A DNA stretch of 18,625 bases. Source: an uncultured Prevotellaceae bacterium. Lineage in GTDB: Bacteria > Bacteroidota > Bacteroidia > Bacteroidales > Bacteroidaceae. The position numbers were made by a program, and so were the translations under genes. The stretch spans positions 1 through 18,625 of the forward strand of contig USTH01000028.1 of NCBI GenBank assembly GCA_900557555.1. The letters are read 5' to 3'. Below are positions 1-7,542 of this stretch, piece by piece (within the stretch, counting starts at the first letter, position 1; each line of letters begins with the position of its first letter). Under the pieces are notes generated by a model. It did no database searches. It saw only the letters and a list, made by a program, of their open reading frames with translations, and was not told the DNA's origin.

Positions 1-2
1 AG

Positions 3-827
3 AACCACATTCTGCCATCATTTGGCGATTGTGAGGCTCTGAGTGAGAAACTTGTGCAGGAGTTCGTTTTGCAGAAACTGAATGGCGGTATAAGCATTAA
101 GACGGTGAAGGATATCCTTATTGTCTTGAAGATGGTGATGAAGTTCGGAGTAAAGAACGAGTGGATGAGCTATTGCGAGTGGGACATCAAATATCCTACG
201 ACAGAGAGCAACAAGGAAATTGAGGTGCTGACTGTGGCACACCATAAAAAGATTCTCAATTTCATCAAACAGAACTTCACATTCCGCAACCTCGGTATCT
301 ATATTAGTCTGACCACAGGATTGCGTATCGGAGAGATTTGTGGCTTGAAATGGTCGGACATCAACACCGACAACGGCACAATAACCGTGAACCGTACCAT
401 TGAGCGCATCTACGTTGTGGAGGGCGAACACAAGCGTACAGAGTTGGTCATCAACACACCAAAGACCAAGAACTCATGCCGTGAGATACCGATGAACAAG
501 GAACTGTTGGCGATGGTGAAACCACTGAAAAAGGTGGTAAACACAGACTTCTATGTACTGACCAACGAGGAGAAGCCGACAGAGCCACGCACCTACCGCA
601 ACTACTATCATAGACTTATGAAGCGTCTCAACATTCCTCGGCTGAAATACCACGGACTACGCCATAGCTTTGCCACACGCTGCATAGAAAGCAACTGCGA
701 CTACAAGACCGTAAGCGTATTGCTCGGTCATGCCAATATCACAACAACCCTCAACCTCTATGTTCACCCGAACATGGAACAGAAGAAAAAGTGCATCACC
801 AAGATGTTCAAGTCTCTTGGAAAATAG
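3..827 (+). CDS. Tyrosine recombinase/integrase, 5' end cut off by the window edge
   Basis: Site-specific DNA recombinase of the phage-integrase (tyrosine recombinase) family, which cuts and rejoins DNA at attachment sites through a covalent Tyr-DNA intermediate. The frame is open to the left edge, so the N-terminus lies outside; a GTG at 54 is an internal possibility but not a convincing start. The visible part begins in the SAM-like core-binding domain and continues into the catalytic domain. Catalytic signatures: the first Arg in TTGLRIGEICGLKW, a beta-hairpin Lys in TPKTKNSCREIPM, the HGLRHSFATR box, a His in LLGHANITTT and the nucleophile Tyr in NLYVHP. All six expected residues are present, so the C-terminal half looks active. 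It ends 138 bases before a convergent chromosomal gene, which suggests the right end of an integrated element whose cargo would lie to the left. Its DNA target cannot be told from the sequence. Confidence 0.93.
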   Translation, partial: NHILPSFGDCEALSEKLVQEFVLQKLNGGISIKTVKDILIVLKMVMKFGVKNEWMSYCEWDIKYPTTESNKEIEVLTVAHHKKILNFIKQNFTFRNLGIYISLTTGLRIGEICGLKWSDINTDNGTITVNRTIERIYVVEGEHKRTELVINTPKTKNSCREIPMNKELLAMVKPLKKVVNTDFYVLTNEEKPTEPRTYRNYYHRLMKRLNIPRLKYHGLRHSFATRCIESNCDYKTVSVLLGHANITTTLNLYVHPNMEQKKKCITKMFKSLGK

Positions 828-965
828 AGGAAATAAAAAACATTGGCAACAAATGGCAAAAGGATGAGGTGACTTCACCCCAAATCGGTCATTAGGTCGT
901 AAATGACTGATTTGGGGTTGCACATAACAAGGGCGGTACCCCCCTCTATCTCCGTGGGAGGTATG
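828..965. other. Convergent intergenic spacer between integrase and barrel-like gene
   Basis: No gene is visible here. Besides the hairpin at 878-917 there is a second, imperfect inverted repeat (938-946 against 954-962, seven of nine pairs) just past the stop of the minus-strand gene at 966; it might help end that transcript. If the integrase belongs to an element, the chromosome/element junction could lie in this spacer, but no duplicated attachment core can be recognised with only one end in view. Confidence 0.4.
878..917. repeat. Inverted repeat/hairpin carrying the dispersed AATCGGTCATTAGG core
   Basis: Two 16-nt arms (878-893 and 902-917) are complementary except for one G-T pair and are separated by 8 nt. 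The left arm contains AATCGGTCATT and continues into TAGG, giving a core at 883-896 that recurs near 7599, 18395, 18448 (inverted) and 18475. It lies 50 nt after the integrase stop and 49 nt from the stop of the convergent gene at 966. It could end transcription from either side, although no clear T-run follows either arm. Confidence 0.75.
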
Positions 966-1718
966 TCAAAACGCCTCAACTTTCAAACCAATCGAAAGGC
1001 TCAAGACGTCTCGTAAAGATAGGTAGCTGTTTGTGACGTATGATGCAATGGCGAGATCGTAGGTTGATAGTTCATAGCAGAAAAAAATGGCCTTGACGTA
1101 CTTGCGCTTTGACTCTGGGATTTCCCACCTAATACGCTGCCCAAGGAAGATGTGGGCACGCACTGCAGTAGGGAAGCCGTAATACTTTCGAGGATATTTT
1201 GACGGTTCACGCACCCAGAATTCCTCACCAGTGATAGTGTTTATCATCAAACCTGTCGCAATGGGTTCGAACTTGAAGTTCCATACCAACGGAAAACGAA
1301 ATGGTATATAGCTCTGGCGCAAGGTGAACGTCATGTGGTTGTGGGGAGTGTTGTGCTTCAGCAACAGTCCGAACATGAAATCGGTTTCCCACAAACGTCG
1401 CTCCTTGCCACCATAATGCCAACCAAGTCCGAGATTGAACATTCCCACATTGCCAGCATACTGAAACCGAGATTGGTTGGGAATAAGGCTGCGCCAGAAG
1501 CGTTGGTATGACTCCACTTTGTACTCATAGTACTCGGGAGTACCTTTTTGTGGCTTACGAGGCTTTGCATCGGTGACGCTGTCTACTACAAGCAACGAAC
1601 AAATTTCGTCTGTATCCTGCGACAGAACTACAGGGTCTTGGGCCTCGGCAACTGATGAAAACCCAAACAGCAGCCCAGAAGCAACTGCCAATACAACCTC
1701 ACGCATGCCTGATTTCAT
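966..1718 (-). CDS. Exported, probably outer-membrane beta-barrel protein of unknown function
   Basis: A 250-residue protein I cannot assign to a named family. An N-terminal signal peptide (about residues 1-26, hydrophobic AVASGLLFGFSS then AEAQ) predicts export. After a linker containing PRKPQKGTPEYYEYK, most of the chain (about 75-250) alternates aromatic and polar residues in strand-like runs, and the last residue is Phe (SIGLKVEAF), as is common for proteins inserted by the BAM complex. I infer a small outer-membrane barrel. The start at 1718 lies inside the upstream metallophosphoesterase gene (20-nt overlap), so the two are probably translationally coupled; an alternative ATG at 1706 would also leave a signal peptide. 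It is the last gene of the five-gene minus-strand run. Confidence 0.75.
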   Translation of the reverse strand: MKSGMREVVLAVASGLLFGFSSVAEAQDPVVLSQDTDEICSLLVVDSVTDAKPRKPQKGTPEYYEYKVESYQRFWRSLIPNQSRFQYAGNVGMFNLGLGWHYGGKERRLWETDFMFGLLLKHNTPHNHMTFTLRQSYIPFRFPLVWNFKFEPIATGLMINTITGEEFWVREPSKYPRKYYGFPTAVRAHIFLGQRIRWEIPESKRKYVKAIFFCYELSTYDLAIASYVTNSYLSLRDVLSLSIGLKVEAF

Positions 1719-2529
1719 AGGTGTATGACTCTTTTGTTACGGTATAAATGATATAGGTCTTATGATCTGCCGCCCCACATTCATAATATATTGGCCCACT
1801 GTCACCAAAGGGTCTGTATTCTTTCTGTTTGTGTTCATGTCCACAGATGCAAAACAGAAGACCAGAATATTGCATGGTGCGATAGTTGAAATAGTCCGCC
1901 ACATTGTCGTTGAACTGATACATGAATGGTCCGACGTGCATTGCCACTATGGTGTTAGTGATGCTGTCAGGCAGGGTCTCTAAATCGTTCTTTATGTATG
2001 CAAAGTTGGGGATATCATTAGAATAGTCATACTCATAGGCATTGGTGTTAAGCATCACAAAGTGGAGGAACGATGCGTTAAAACTGAAATTGTCGGGACC
2101 ATACATGACCTTGTAGGACGATTCGCCCGACCCGATGCAGTCATGATTGCCTATCACACAGACATAGGGTACTTTCAATCGGCTAAACAACGAACGCATC
2201 CATTCATATTCCTTTGGCAGCCCGAAGTCCGCCTGGTCACCAGTGTGGATTACAAAGTCAAGCTTCTCTATTTTGTTTATTGACTTTATCATATCCTCCG
2301 TCTCATCATACCAGCGTTGGGTATCGCTGATTTGCGCAAACCGTATGGTGTCCTTGCCTGCACACTGCTTTTCTATCAATGCAATATGTTTTTGGGTCAG
2401 CCCAGTCTCACCGCTTATTCTCACATCGTAGGGATGATAGTCCATCATGTCGCACCCCGCCAACAGCACCGCCAACATAAGGCAAAGTGTCGAGAGTGTT
2501 TTAGTTGATATGCCATTCAGCCAAGCCAT
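1699..2529 (-). CDS. Calcineurin-like metallophosphoesterase, predicted lipoprotein
   Basis: A 276-residue enzyme of the calcineurin-like phosphoesterase superfamily, which hydrolyses phosphate esters at a two-metal centre. I chose the ATG at 2529: it lies 4 nt after the stop of the upstream gene, has AAAGG upstream, and begins directly with a lipoprotein signal (lipobox LLAGC, Cys26). The longer frame up to 2601 would place 24 odd residues before it. Motifs: ISDTQRW (Asp69-Gln71), HTGDQAD (95-101), GNHD (127-130), MHVG (His198) and CGHEH (229-233). Motif I is normally DxH; here the His is Gln71, as in some CPPED1-like members. The substrate is unknown. The signal sequence predicts a membrane-anchored, periplasmic or surface enzyme. 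It is cotranscribed with cvfB-like and lolD-like genes. Confidence 0.85.
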   Translation of the reverse strand: MAWLNGISTKTLSTLCLMLAVLLAGCDMMDYHPYDVRISGETGLTQKHIALIEKQCAGKDTIRFAQISDTQRWYDETEDMIKSINKIEKLDFVIHTGDQADFGLPKEYEWMRSLFSRLKVPYVCVIGNHDCIGSGESSYKVMYGPDNFSFNASFLHFVMLNTNAYEYDYSNDIPNFAYIKNDLETLPDSITNTIVAMHVGPFMYQFNDNVADYFNYRTMQYSGLLFCICGHEHKQKEYRPFGDSGPIYYECGAADHKTYIIYTVTKESYTYEIRHA

Positions 2530-2533
2530 GCCT

Positions 2534-3370
2534 TTACAACAATCTGATGCCATCATCGGTAATATCGATAAGCCTTTCCTTGTAGAGGGCTCCCACTGCA
2601 CGTTTGAACGTCTTCTTGCTTACGCCAAACATGTCATAGATATCTTGAGGGTCAGACTTGTCGGTGAGGGCAACAAAGTGATTGGCCTTGTCGGTGAGGT
2701 TTCGTAACAGCACCACGCTGAAGTCCTCCACATGCCGTCTGCCACTCTCCTGCAACACGAGGTCTACTTTGCCGTCCGGCCTGATGTTCTTGACAAAGGC
2801 TTTGACCTCATCACCGATGGCAAGGGGTTGAAACAACTCGTTGCTGTATATCATGCCCTCACAGTCAGGCCCAGGAATAACAGCCTTGTAGCCCAGTTGC
2901 GTACGCTTAAATATAAGTGCATCAACTTGCTGGTGCAGCATAAGGCGACCGCTAACATCTTGCAAATGTCTGGAAATGCGCGATGACCCTACAATTCTGC
3001 CCGTCAACTCGTCGATGTAGATATAGACCACATAGCTCTTGCCTATCTGCATCTTCACGCGCTGCTCGCGAAAAGGCACAAAAAGATCTTTAAGCAACCC
3101 CCAATCAAGGAATGCTCCGTATTCATTAAGCCAATTCACTCTCAAACAGGCAAAATCACCGACCTTGGCAAAAGGTGTCTCTGTCGTTGCTACGGGCTTG
3201 TTGGACTGGTCAAGATAAACAAACACTTCGACCTCATCGCCCACATGCATCGCGGGGGTGGTATAGTTCCTCGGCATCAGTATTTCGAAACCTTCTCCCC
3301 CATCAAGGTAAGCACCGCTCTCCACGAAGCGCGTTATCGTCAGCTTATTGTAATCTCCTAATTTTACCAT
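2534..3370 (-). CDS. CvfB-like S1-domain RNA-binding protein
   Basis: A 278-residue cytoplasmic protein that matches the CvfB/YitL family: three S1-type beta-barrel RNA-binding segments (about 1-64, 65-130 and 145-205) followed by a C-terminal winged-helix domain (about 220-278, including DIYDMFGVSKKTFKRAVGAL). S1-like traits include GAYLDGG, GAFLDWG and GRIVGSSR. In Gram-positive bacteria CvfB is linked to virulence-gene and RNA regulation; the role in Bacteroidota is not established here. The ATG at 3368-3370 overlaps the end of the upstream ABC ATPase gene (stop at 3364-3366), so translation is probably coupled. The length is normal for the family. Confidence 0.85.
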   Translation of the reverse strand: MVKLGDYNKLTITRFVESGAYLDGGEGFEILMPRNYTTPAMHVGDEVEVFVYLDQSNKPVATTETPFAKVGDFACLRVNWLNEYGAFLDWGLLKDLFVPFREQRVKMQIGKSYVVYIYIDELTGRIVGSSRISRHLQDVSGRLMLHQQVDALIFKRTQLGYKAVIPGPDCEGMIYSNELFQPLAIGDEVKAFVKNIRPDGKVDLVLQESGRRHVEDFSVVLLRNLTDKANHFVALTDKSDPQDIYDMFGVSKKTFKRAVGALYKERLIDITDDGIRLL

Positions 3371-4080
3371 GTCGTAATCTGCTCTTTTAATTCGTCCTGC
3401 ATTTCACCACTGTCCGCAACAACCAGTCCGTCTCTGAGATGAATGGTTCTGTCGGTAAGTGTAGCGAGATGCTCATCGTGGGTCACAATCACAAACGTCT
3501 GGCCAAGCTTGTCTCTCAAGTCGAAGAACAACTTGTGCAACTCTTCCTTGTTTTTTGAATCGAGACTGCCAGAGGGTTCGTCTGCCAATATTATGCGTGG
3601 ATTGTTAATCAAGGCACGAGCCACTGCCACACGTTGGTTTTCACCTCCCGACATTTGTTTTGGTCTATGGTCACGGCGTTCCGCCAGCCCCATCATTTCC
3701 AAGAGAGAGTCTGCACGGAGTCCTGCCTCCTTAAAACTCTTGCCAGCAATAAGCGCAGGCATCATGACATTTTCACGGGCAGAGAACTCAGGCAACAACT
3801 GGTGGAACTGAAAAACAAACCCTATCTCGGTGTTGCGTATCTTTGCCATTTCCTTTTGCTTCAGACGGGTGACATCTCTGCCACACAACGTCACTGCACC
3901 CGACGTGGCAGTGTCGAGCATACCCACAATCTGAAGCAACGTGGTCTTTCCTGCACCACTGGGGCCGACAATGCTCACAACTTCACCCTGTTTAATGTCA
4001 AGGTCAATGCCTTTCAATACCATCAGTTCGCCAAACCGCTTGATAAGGCCCCTGACGCTGACTATTGTGTTATCTGCCAT
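3364..4080 (-). CDS. lolD: ABC transporter ATP-binding protein, LolD-like
   Basis: A 238-residue ABC ATPase with every working motif: Walker A GPSGAGKTT (39-47), Q-loop Gln91 in FVFQFHQLLPEFSARENV, signature MSGGENQR (143-150), Walker B IILADE (163-168) with the D-loop GSLD, and switch His201 in IVTHDEH. The FQFHQLLPEF..ENV stretch and overall length fit the LolD/MacB group, which drives release of lipoproteins from the inner membrane or related extraction steps. No permease (LolC/E) is adjacent, so partner and substrate are inferred from sequence type alone; FtsE or MacB-type membership remains possible. The start at 4080 lies 24 nt downstream of the antiporter stop, with AGAGA nearby, and the 3' end overlaps the cvfB-like start. 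Confidence 0.85.
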   Translation of the reverse strand: MADNTIVSVRGLIKRFGELMVLKGIDLDIKQGEVVSIVGPSGAGKTTLLQIVGMLDTATSGAVTLCGRDVTRLKQKEMAKIRNTEIGFVFQFHQLLPEFSARENVMMPALIAGKSFKEAGLRADSLLEMMGLAERRDHRPKQMSGGENQRVAVARALINNPRIILADEPSGSLDSKNKEELHKLFFDLRDKLGQTFVIVTHDEHLATLTDRTIHLRDGLVVADSGEMQDELKEQITTW

Positions 4081-4104
4081 TATTTCTCTGCTATTTAGTT
4101 TTTA

Positions 4105-6162
4105 TTATTTCAAACCCGTATTGAATGCTGTCAGACGCTTTTCAATGCCATACTGGTCTGGGTAGATTATCATAACGCTGTTGTCGGTGAAGTGTCGTCC
4201 AACGATTGAAGGAAGATTCATCATCGTGGGATGGTATGACGGTGCCCCACTTCGTGATGCAATGAACACCACCAAATGACTTTCATCGATAGTATGTTTT
4301 AGTGCCACCATTTCAGAATAGGCGGCAAACTGCTGATGCCTAACCTTCACCTTGCCGTAATGCTGAGACCACCGTTTATGGATGCGTACCCACGACTCCT
4401 CATCACAATAGAACACAATCAGACAATCCAATTGCCGCCCAAGCCTGAGAACATGATTCAACCATCTGACGAAGCCCTCTTCCTTGTTGGCCTTGAGGGG
4501 CACCATAACATGTATGCGTCTAATAGTGTTTAGAGGGCGCATGGCATGCAGAATTATTATCTGACGCGATATGGTAGAAAGCATTTCCGAAATGACACTG
4601 CCAAACCCAGTTGCAGCCTTGCCGCCTGTGAGATGATACCCCATCAATATTTCAGAAGCTTCAAAGTCTTTCATCAAGTGAGACAACCCCGTAACAGGAT
4701 TGATGCTTGACCTGACCACTTTCTTGAGGTTAACACCTGCCGATGCCGCCACCATAGCCGCTTCGTTGACCATCTGCCGTGCGGCATTAAGCTCCCGTTC
4801 ATTGCCAACAGCGTCAAGCACCAGTCTCACTCCCACCAACGGAGTATTGCTGTGGTGTGGACGCATCAGAATGGCCGAAGTAATGAGATTGCGCATTGAC
4901 TCGCTGCGCGACAAAGCCACAAGCATCTTGTCTTCCACGCCCATCTGTTCGTCATCACTCACTTCGTTGAGGCTTATGCGCCTTGATGCTACAGATGTCA
5001 CGAAAGCACTAAACACACAACTGAACAAGATTAGCATCACCACAGCGTTGAGCAAGGTGTCGTCAACCAATGGATCGCCCGAGGGGAGCAACAGCCTGCG
5101 TCCGACCATCACTATGGCAAGGCCGCCCGCAGCGTGGGCAGAAGTAAGGCCCATCATCATCAGACGGCTGTTGTGGTCGAGCTTGAAAATATTTGCCGTC
5201 AGCCATGCACCAAGGCACTTCGACACTAAAGCCACCACAACAACAACGGCAGTGACAACCAGAACTTCTTCGCTTGCCACAAGCAATCTGACATCAATGA
5301 GCATGCCCACACCTATCAGAAAATACGGTATAAACAGGGCGTTGCCCACAAAGTCTATGTGGTTCATCAGCGGAACTGACTCCGGAATGTAGCGATTGAA
5401 CACCAACCCTGCCAAAAAGGCACCAAGCACACCCTCCAGTCCGAGGCTGGCACTTATGGCTGCGCTGAACAACATCATGCACATCACAAAGATATACTGC
5501 AAAACATCGTCAGAGAGTTTGCGGAACACAAATCGTATTACTCTGGGGTAGACAAATATCACCGCCGCCGTATACACGGCACATTTCAATACTATAAACA
5601 ACCATGCAAACATACTGCTGTCATCACCGAAAGTCGATGACATGGCTGCCAGTATAAACAACGACAGAACCAATGAAATCATCGTGGCGACAACAGAAAG
5701 AGTTACTCCCTTGTGATGAGCCAAACCATAACGCGAAGCAATGCTGAACGACACCATTGTATGGCTGGCTAAGATACAGGCCACCAGAATTGAAGCCGCC
5801 TCACTCATGCCCAACAGCCAGAATGTTGACGCATAACCCATTGCAAACGGCACACCAAAACTCATAAGGCCGAACGTAACCACCTGCACACGATGGGTTT
5901 TCAACGCCGACATGTCCATTGACAACCCTGCGGTAAACATGATATAATACAAACCGACCTGACCAAATATCTCAAAGCTGTCGCCACCCTGCAAGATGCC
6001 AAAGCCGTGAGGCCCCACCAACATTCCCGCCAACACCATGCCGACAAGCGGAGGTATCCTCAGACGCTCGAAAAGCACCGGAGCACCAAGTATCAGCAAC
6101 AACACACAACACATTATCCATGTGGGGTCGGTGATAGGGAATATTTCAGGCAAGGCAATCAT
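4105..6162 (-). CDS. CPA2-type cation:proton antiporter homologue with C-terminal USP-like region
   Basis: A 685-residue membrane protein. Residues about 15-395 hold roughly a dozen hydrophobic segments of the CPA2 (Kef/NapA/NhaS3-like) fold, including PPLVGMVLAGMLVGPHG (37-53), GLYYIMFTAGLSMD and GVLGAFLAGLVFNR (244-257). Residues about 410-685 are soluble and resemble two tandem universal-stress-protein-like domains, as in many bacterial members. The family usually exchanges Na+ or K+ for H+. Here the helix after ASHTMVSFSIASRYG reads VTLSVVATMISLVLSL, where Kef/NhaS3 relatives have a conserved Asp (QD or TD); Leu164 occupies that place in my by-eye alignment. It may therefore not be a normal antiporter. 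It is the first gene of the minus-strand run; a TAATTTTG promoter candidate lies about 110 nt upstream. Confidence 0.88.
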   Translation of the reverse strand: MIALPEIFPITDPTWIMCCVLLLILGAPVLFERLRIPPLVGMVLAGMLVGPHGFGILQGGDSFEIFGQVGLYYIMFTAGLSMDMSALKTHRVQVVTFGLMSFGVPFAMGYASTFWLLGMSEAASILVACILASHTMVSFSIASRYGLAHHKGVTLSVVATMISLVLSLFILAAMSSTFGDDSSMFAWLFIVLKCAVYTAAVIFVYPRVIRFVFRKLSDDVLQYIFVMCMMLFSAAISASLGLEGVLGAFLAGLVFNRYIPESVPLMNHIDFVGNALFIPYFLIGVGMLIDVRLLVASEEVLVVTAVVVVVALVSKCLGAWLTANIFKLDHNSRLMMMGLTSAHAAGGLAIVMVGRRLLLPSGDPLVDDTLLNAVVMLILFSCVFSAFVTSVASRRISLNEVSDDEQMGVEDKMLVALSRSESMRNLITSAILMRPHHSNTPLVGVRLVLDAVGNERELNAARQMVNEAAMVAASAGVNLKKVVRSSINPVTGLSHLMKDFEASEILMGYHLTGGKAATGFGSVISEMLSTISRQIIILHAMRPLNTIRRIHVMVPLKANKEEGFVRWLNHVLRLGRQLDCLIVFYCDEESWVRIHKRWSQHYGKVKVRHQQFAAYSEMVALKHTIDESHLVVFIASRSGAPSYHPTMMNLPSIVGRHFTDNSVMIIYPDQYGIEKRLTAFNTGLK

Positions 6163-6270
6163 CCTGACTCAATTAAAGACATATTGTAAGAATGTCAGAC
6201 TCCAATGAGGGGCAAACCACCGCAAAAGAAAGGCACTAACCCCACTCATACGGCCTGACCGTTAAAAATG

Positions 6271-6278
6271 CAAAATTA
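6271..6278 (-). promoter_or_regulatory. Candidate Bacteroidota -7 box for the antiporter operon
   Basis: On the minus strand this reads TAATTTTG, matching TAnnTTTG. It lies 108 nt upstream of the antiporter ATG. No good TTTG -33 box sits 19-21 nt further upstream, so this is only a candidate. Confidence 0.35.
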
Positions 6279-6373
6279 ACTCTTTTCAAACAAACCGACC
6301 ACGTTTTTCTGCCAAATTGGACACACTCAACCTGTAATAATGTTATATGTTGCTAAAATTCGCATCATCAAAC

Positions 6374-6404
6374 TTTATTATTACACGTTCTTTTATTACT
6401 TTTG
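6374..6404 (+). promoter_or_regulatory. Candidate Bacteroidota promoter for asd
   Basis: TACTTTTG at 6397-6404 fits the -7 consensus TAnnTTTG, and TTTA at 6374-6377 (three of four bases of TTTG) lies 19 nt upstream, the expected spacing. Transcription would begin near 6411, just before the AGGAGGAGGA tract at 6419-6428. The spacer 6163-6497 between the antiporter and asd holds this and the divergent candidate and no visible gene. Confidence 0.5.
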
Positions 6405-6418
6405 CACTTTAATTGTAC

Positions 6419-6428
6419 AGGAGGAGGA
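6419..6428 (+). promoter_or_regulatory. Strong Shine-Dalgarno-like tract upstream of asd
   Basis: AGGAGGAGGA stands immediately before ATG 6429 and 69 nt before the likely asd start at 6498. Such a perfect anti-16S match is unusual in Bacteroidota, where strong Shine-Dalgarno sequences are often absent. The tract touches the ATG at 6429 and is too far from 6498 to serve it directly. Confidence 0.4.
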
Positions 6429-6497
6429 ATGCCCCAAGGCTCCCCTGCTTGTCAAGAAAAAGAACGTACAAAATCAGAACTAACACCTTTTACACTA

Positions 6498-7511
6498 ATG
6501 AATGTAGCAATCGTTGGTGCCAGCGGCGCCGTAGGACAAGAGTTTATGCGCATACTTGCAGAGCGCAATTTCCCTATTGACGAACTTACCCTGTTCGGCT
6601 CAAGCCGTTCGGCAGGCAAGCAATACACCTTTAAAGGCAAAACTTGTACTGTGAAGGAACTCAAACACGGTGACGACTTCAAAGGCATTAATATTGTATT
6701 CACATCTGCCGGAGCCGGAGTGTCAAAAGAATACTTGGAAGACATCACCCGATTTGGTGCAGTGATGATTGACAACTCAAGTGCATTCCGCATGGACAAA
6801 GACGTACCCCTTGTGGTGCCCGAATGCAACGCAGCAGATGCCCTTGTTCGTCCGCGTGGCGTCATCGCCAACCCTAACTGCACCACCATCATGATGGTAG
6901 TGGTTATGCAGCCCATAGAACAACTCTCACACATCAAGCGCATACACGTCTCATCTTATCAGAGTGCATCAGGCGCAGGAGCGGCCGCCATGGACGAACT
7001 TCAGCAACAATATAAGGAAATCATCGAAACAGGCGAAGCCAAAACAATCAAGAAGTTTCCCCACCAGTTGGCATACAATGTCATTCCGCAAATTGATGTC
7101 ATGACAGAGACCGACTACACTAAGGAGGAAATGAAAATGTATAACGAAACACGTAAGATTATGCATTCAGATGTGCGCACGTCTGCTACTTGTGTCAGGG
7201 TTTCATCGCTCCGTTCGCATTCAGAGGCAGTGTGGGTAGAAGCCGAACAGCCACTAAGCATAGATGCAGTGCGCAAGGCCATAGCATCTGCCCCTGGCTG
7301 CACTCTCGTTGACGACCCCCAGAACTACGTCTACCCCATGCCGCTAGAGTCTGCTGGCAAAGACGATGTATATGTAGGCCGCATTCGCAAAGACCTTGCC
7401 AACGACAACGGCATCACTCTATGGCTTACAGGTGACCAGATACGCAAGGGTGCGGCACTGAACGCTGTGCAGATAGCCGAATATCTCATCAAAGTCGGCA
7501 ACATAAAATAA
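6498..7511 (+). CDS. asd: Aspartate-semialdehyde dehydrogenase
   Basis: NADPH-dependent enzyme that converts aspartyl phosphate to aspartate semialdehyde, the branch point to lysine/diaminopimelate, threonine and methionine. From ATG 6498 it is 337 residues, the usual length, and opens with the family's standard MNVAIVGASGAVGQEF. Visible sites: the nucleotide-binding loop GASGAVG (7-13), DNSSAFRMD (92-100), the catalytic Cys128 in ANPNCTT, SSYQSASGAG (152-161), and Arg239/His241 in RSHSEAVW. The same frame is open further upstream: an ATG at 6429 preceded directly by AGGAGGAGGA would add 23 residues unlike any normal Asd N-terminus, and a TTG at 6402 would add more. I keep 6498. It is a single gene followed by a strong hairpin and convergent with frdB. 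Confidence 0.95.
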   Translation: MNVAIVGASGAVGQEFMRILAERNFPIDELTLFGSSRSAGKQYTFKGKTCTVKELKHGDDFKGINIVFTSAGAGVSKEYLEDITRFGAVMIDNSSAFRMDKDVPLVVPECNAADALVRPRGVIANPNCTTIMMVVVMQPIEQLSHIKRIHVSSYQSASGAGAAAMDELQQQYKEIIETGEAKTIKKFPHQLAYNVIPQIDVMTETDYTKEEMKMYNETRKIMHSDVRTSATCVRVSSLRSHSEAVWVEAEQPLSIDAVRKAIASAPGCTLVDDPQNYVYPMPLESAGKDDVYVGRIRKDLANDNGITLWLTGDQIRKGAALNAVQIAEYLIKVGNIK

Positions 7512-7542
7512 ACTACAAACTACAGGCAAGCCCAGCCCGTGC

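Noticed and set aside
1255..1275. tRNA T-arm-like GGGTTCGAAC
   Set aside because: It lies inside the coding frame of the exported protein and no cloverleaf can be formed around it.
2530..2601. Longer start for the metallophosphoesterase at 2601
   Set aside because: The extra 24 residues overlap the end of the cvfB-like gene and would bury the lipoprotein signal; ATG 2529 puts the signal at the N-terminus and has a nearby ribosome-site-like AAAGG.
4700..5392. 230-codon open frame on the plus strand
   Set aside because: Opposite the antiporter gene; its Thr/Ser/Leu-rich sequence mirrors the codons of membrane helices and has no domain features.
6402..6497. N-terminal extension of asd from TTG 6402 or ATG 6429
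   Set aside because: The extension does not resemble any Asd N-terminus, while residue 1 at 6498 matches the family start exactly; kept only as a finding because of the strong purine tract.
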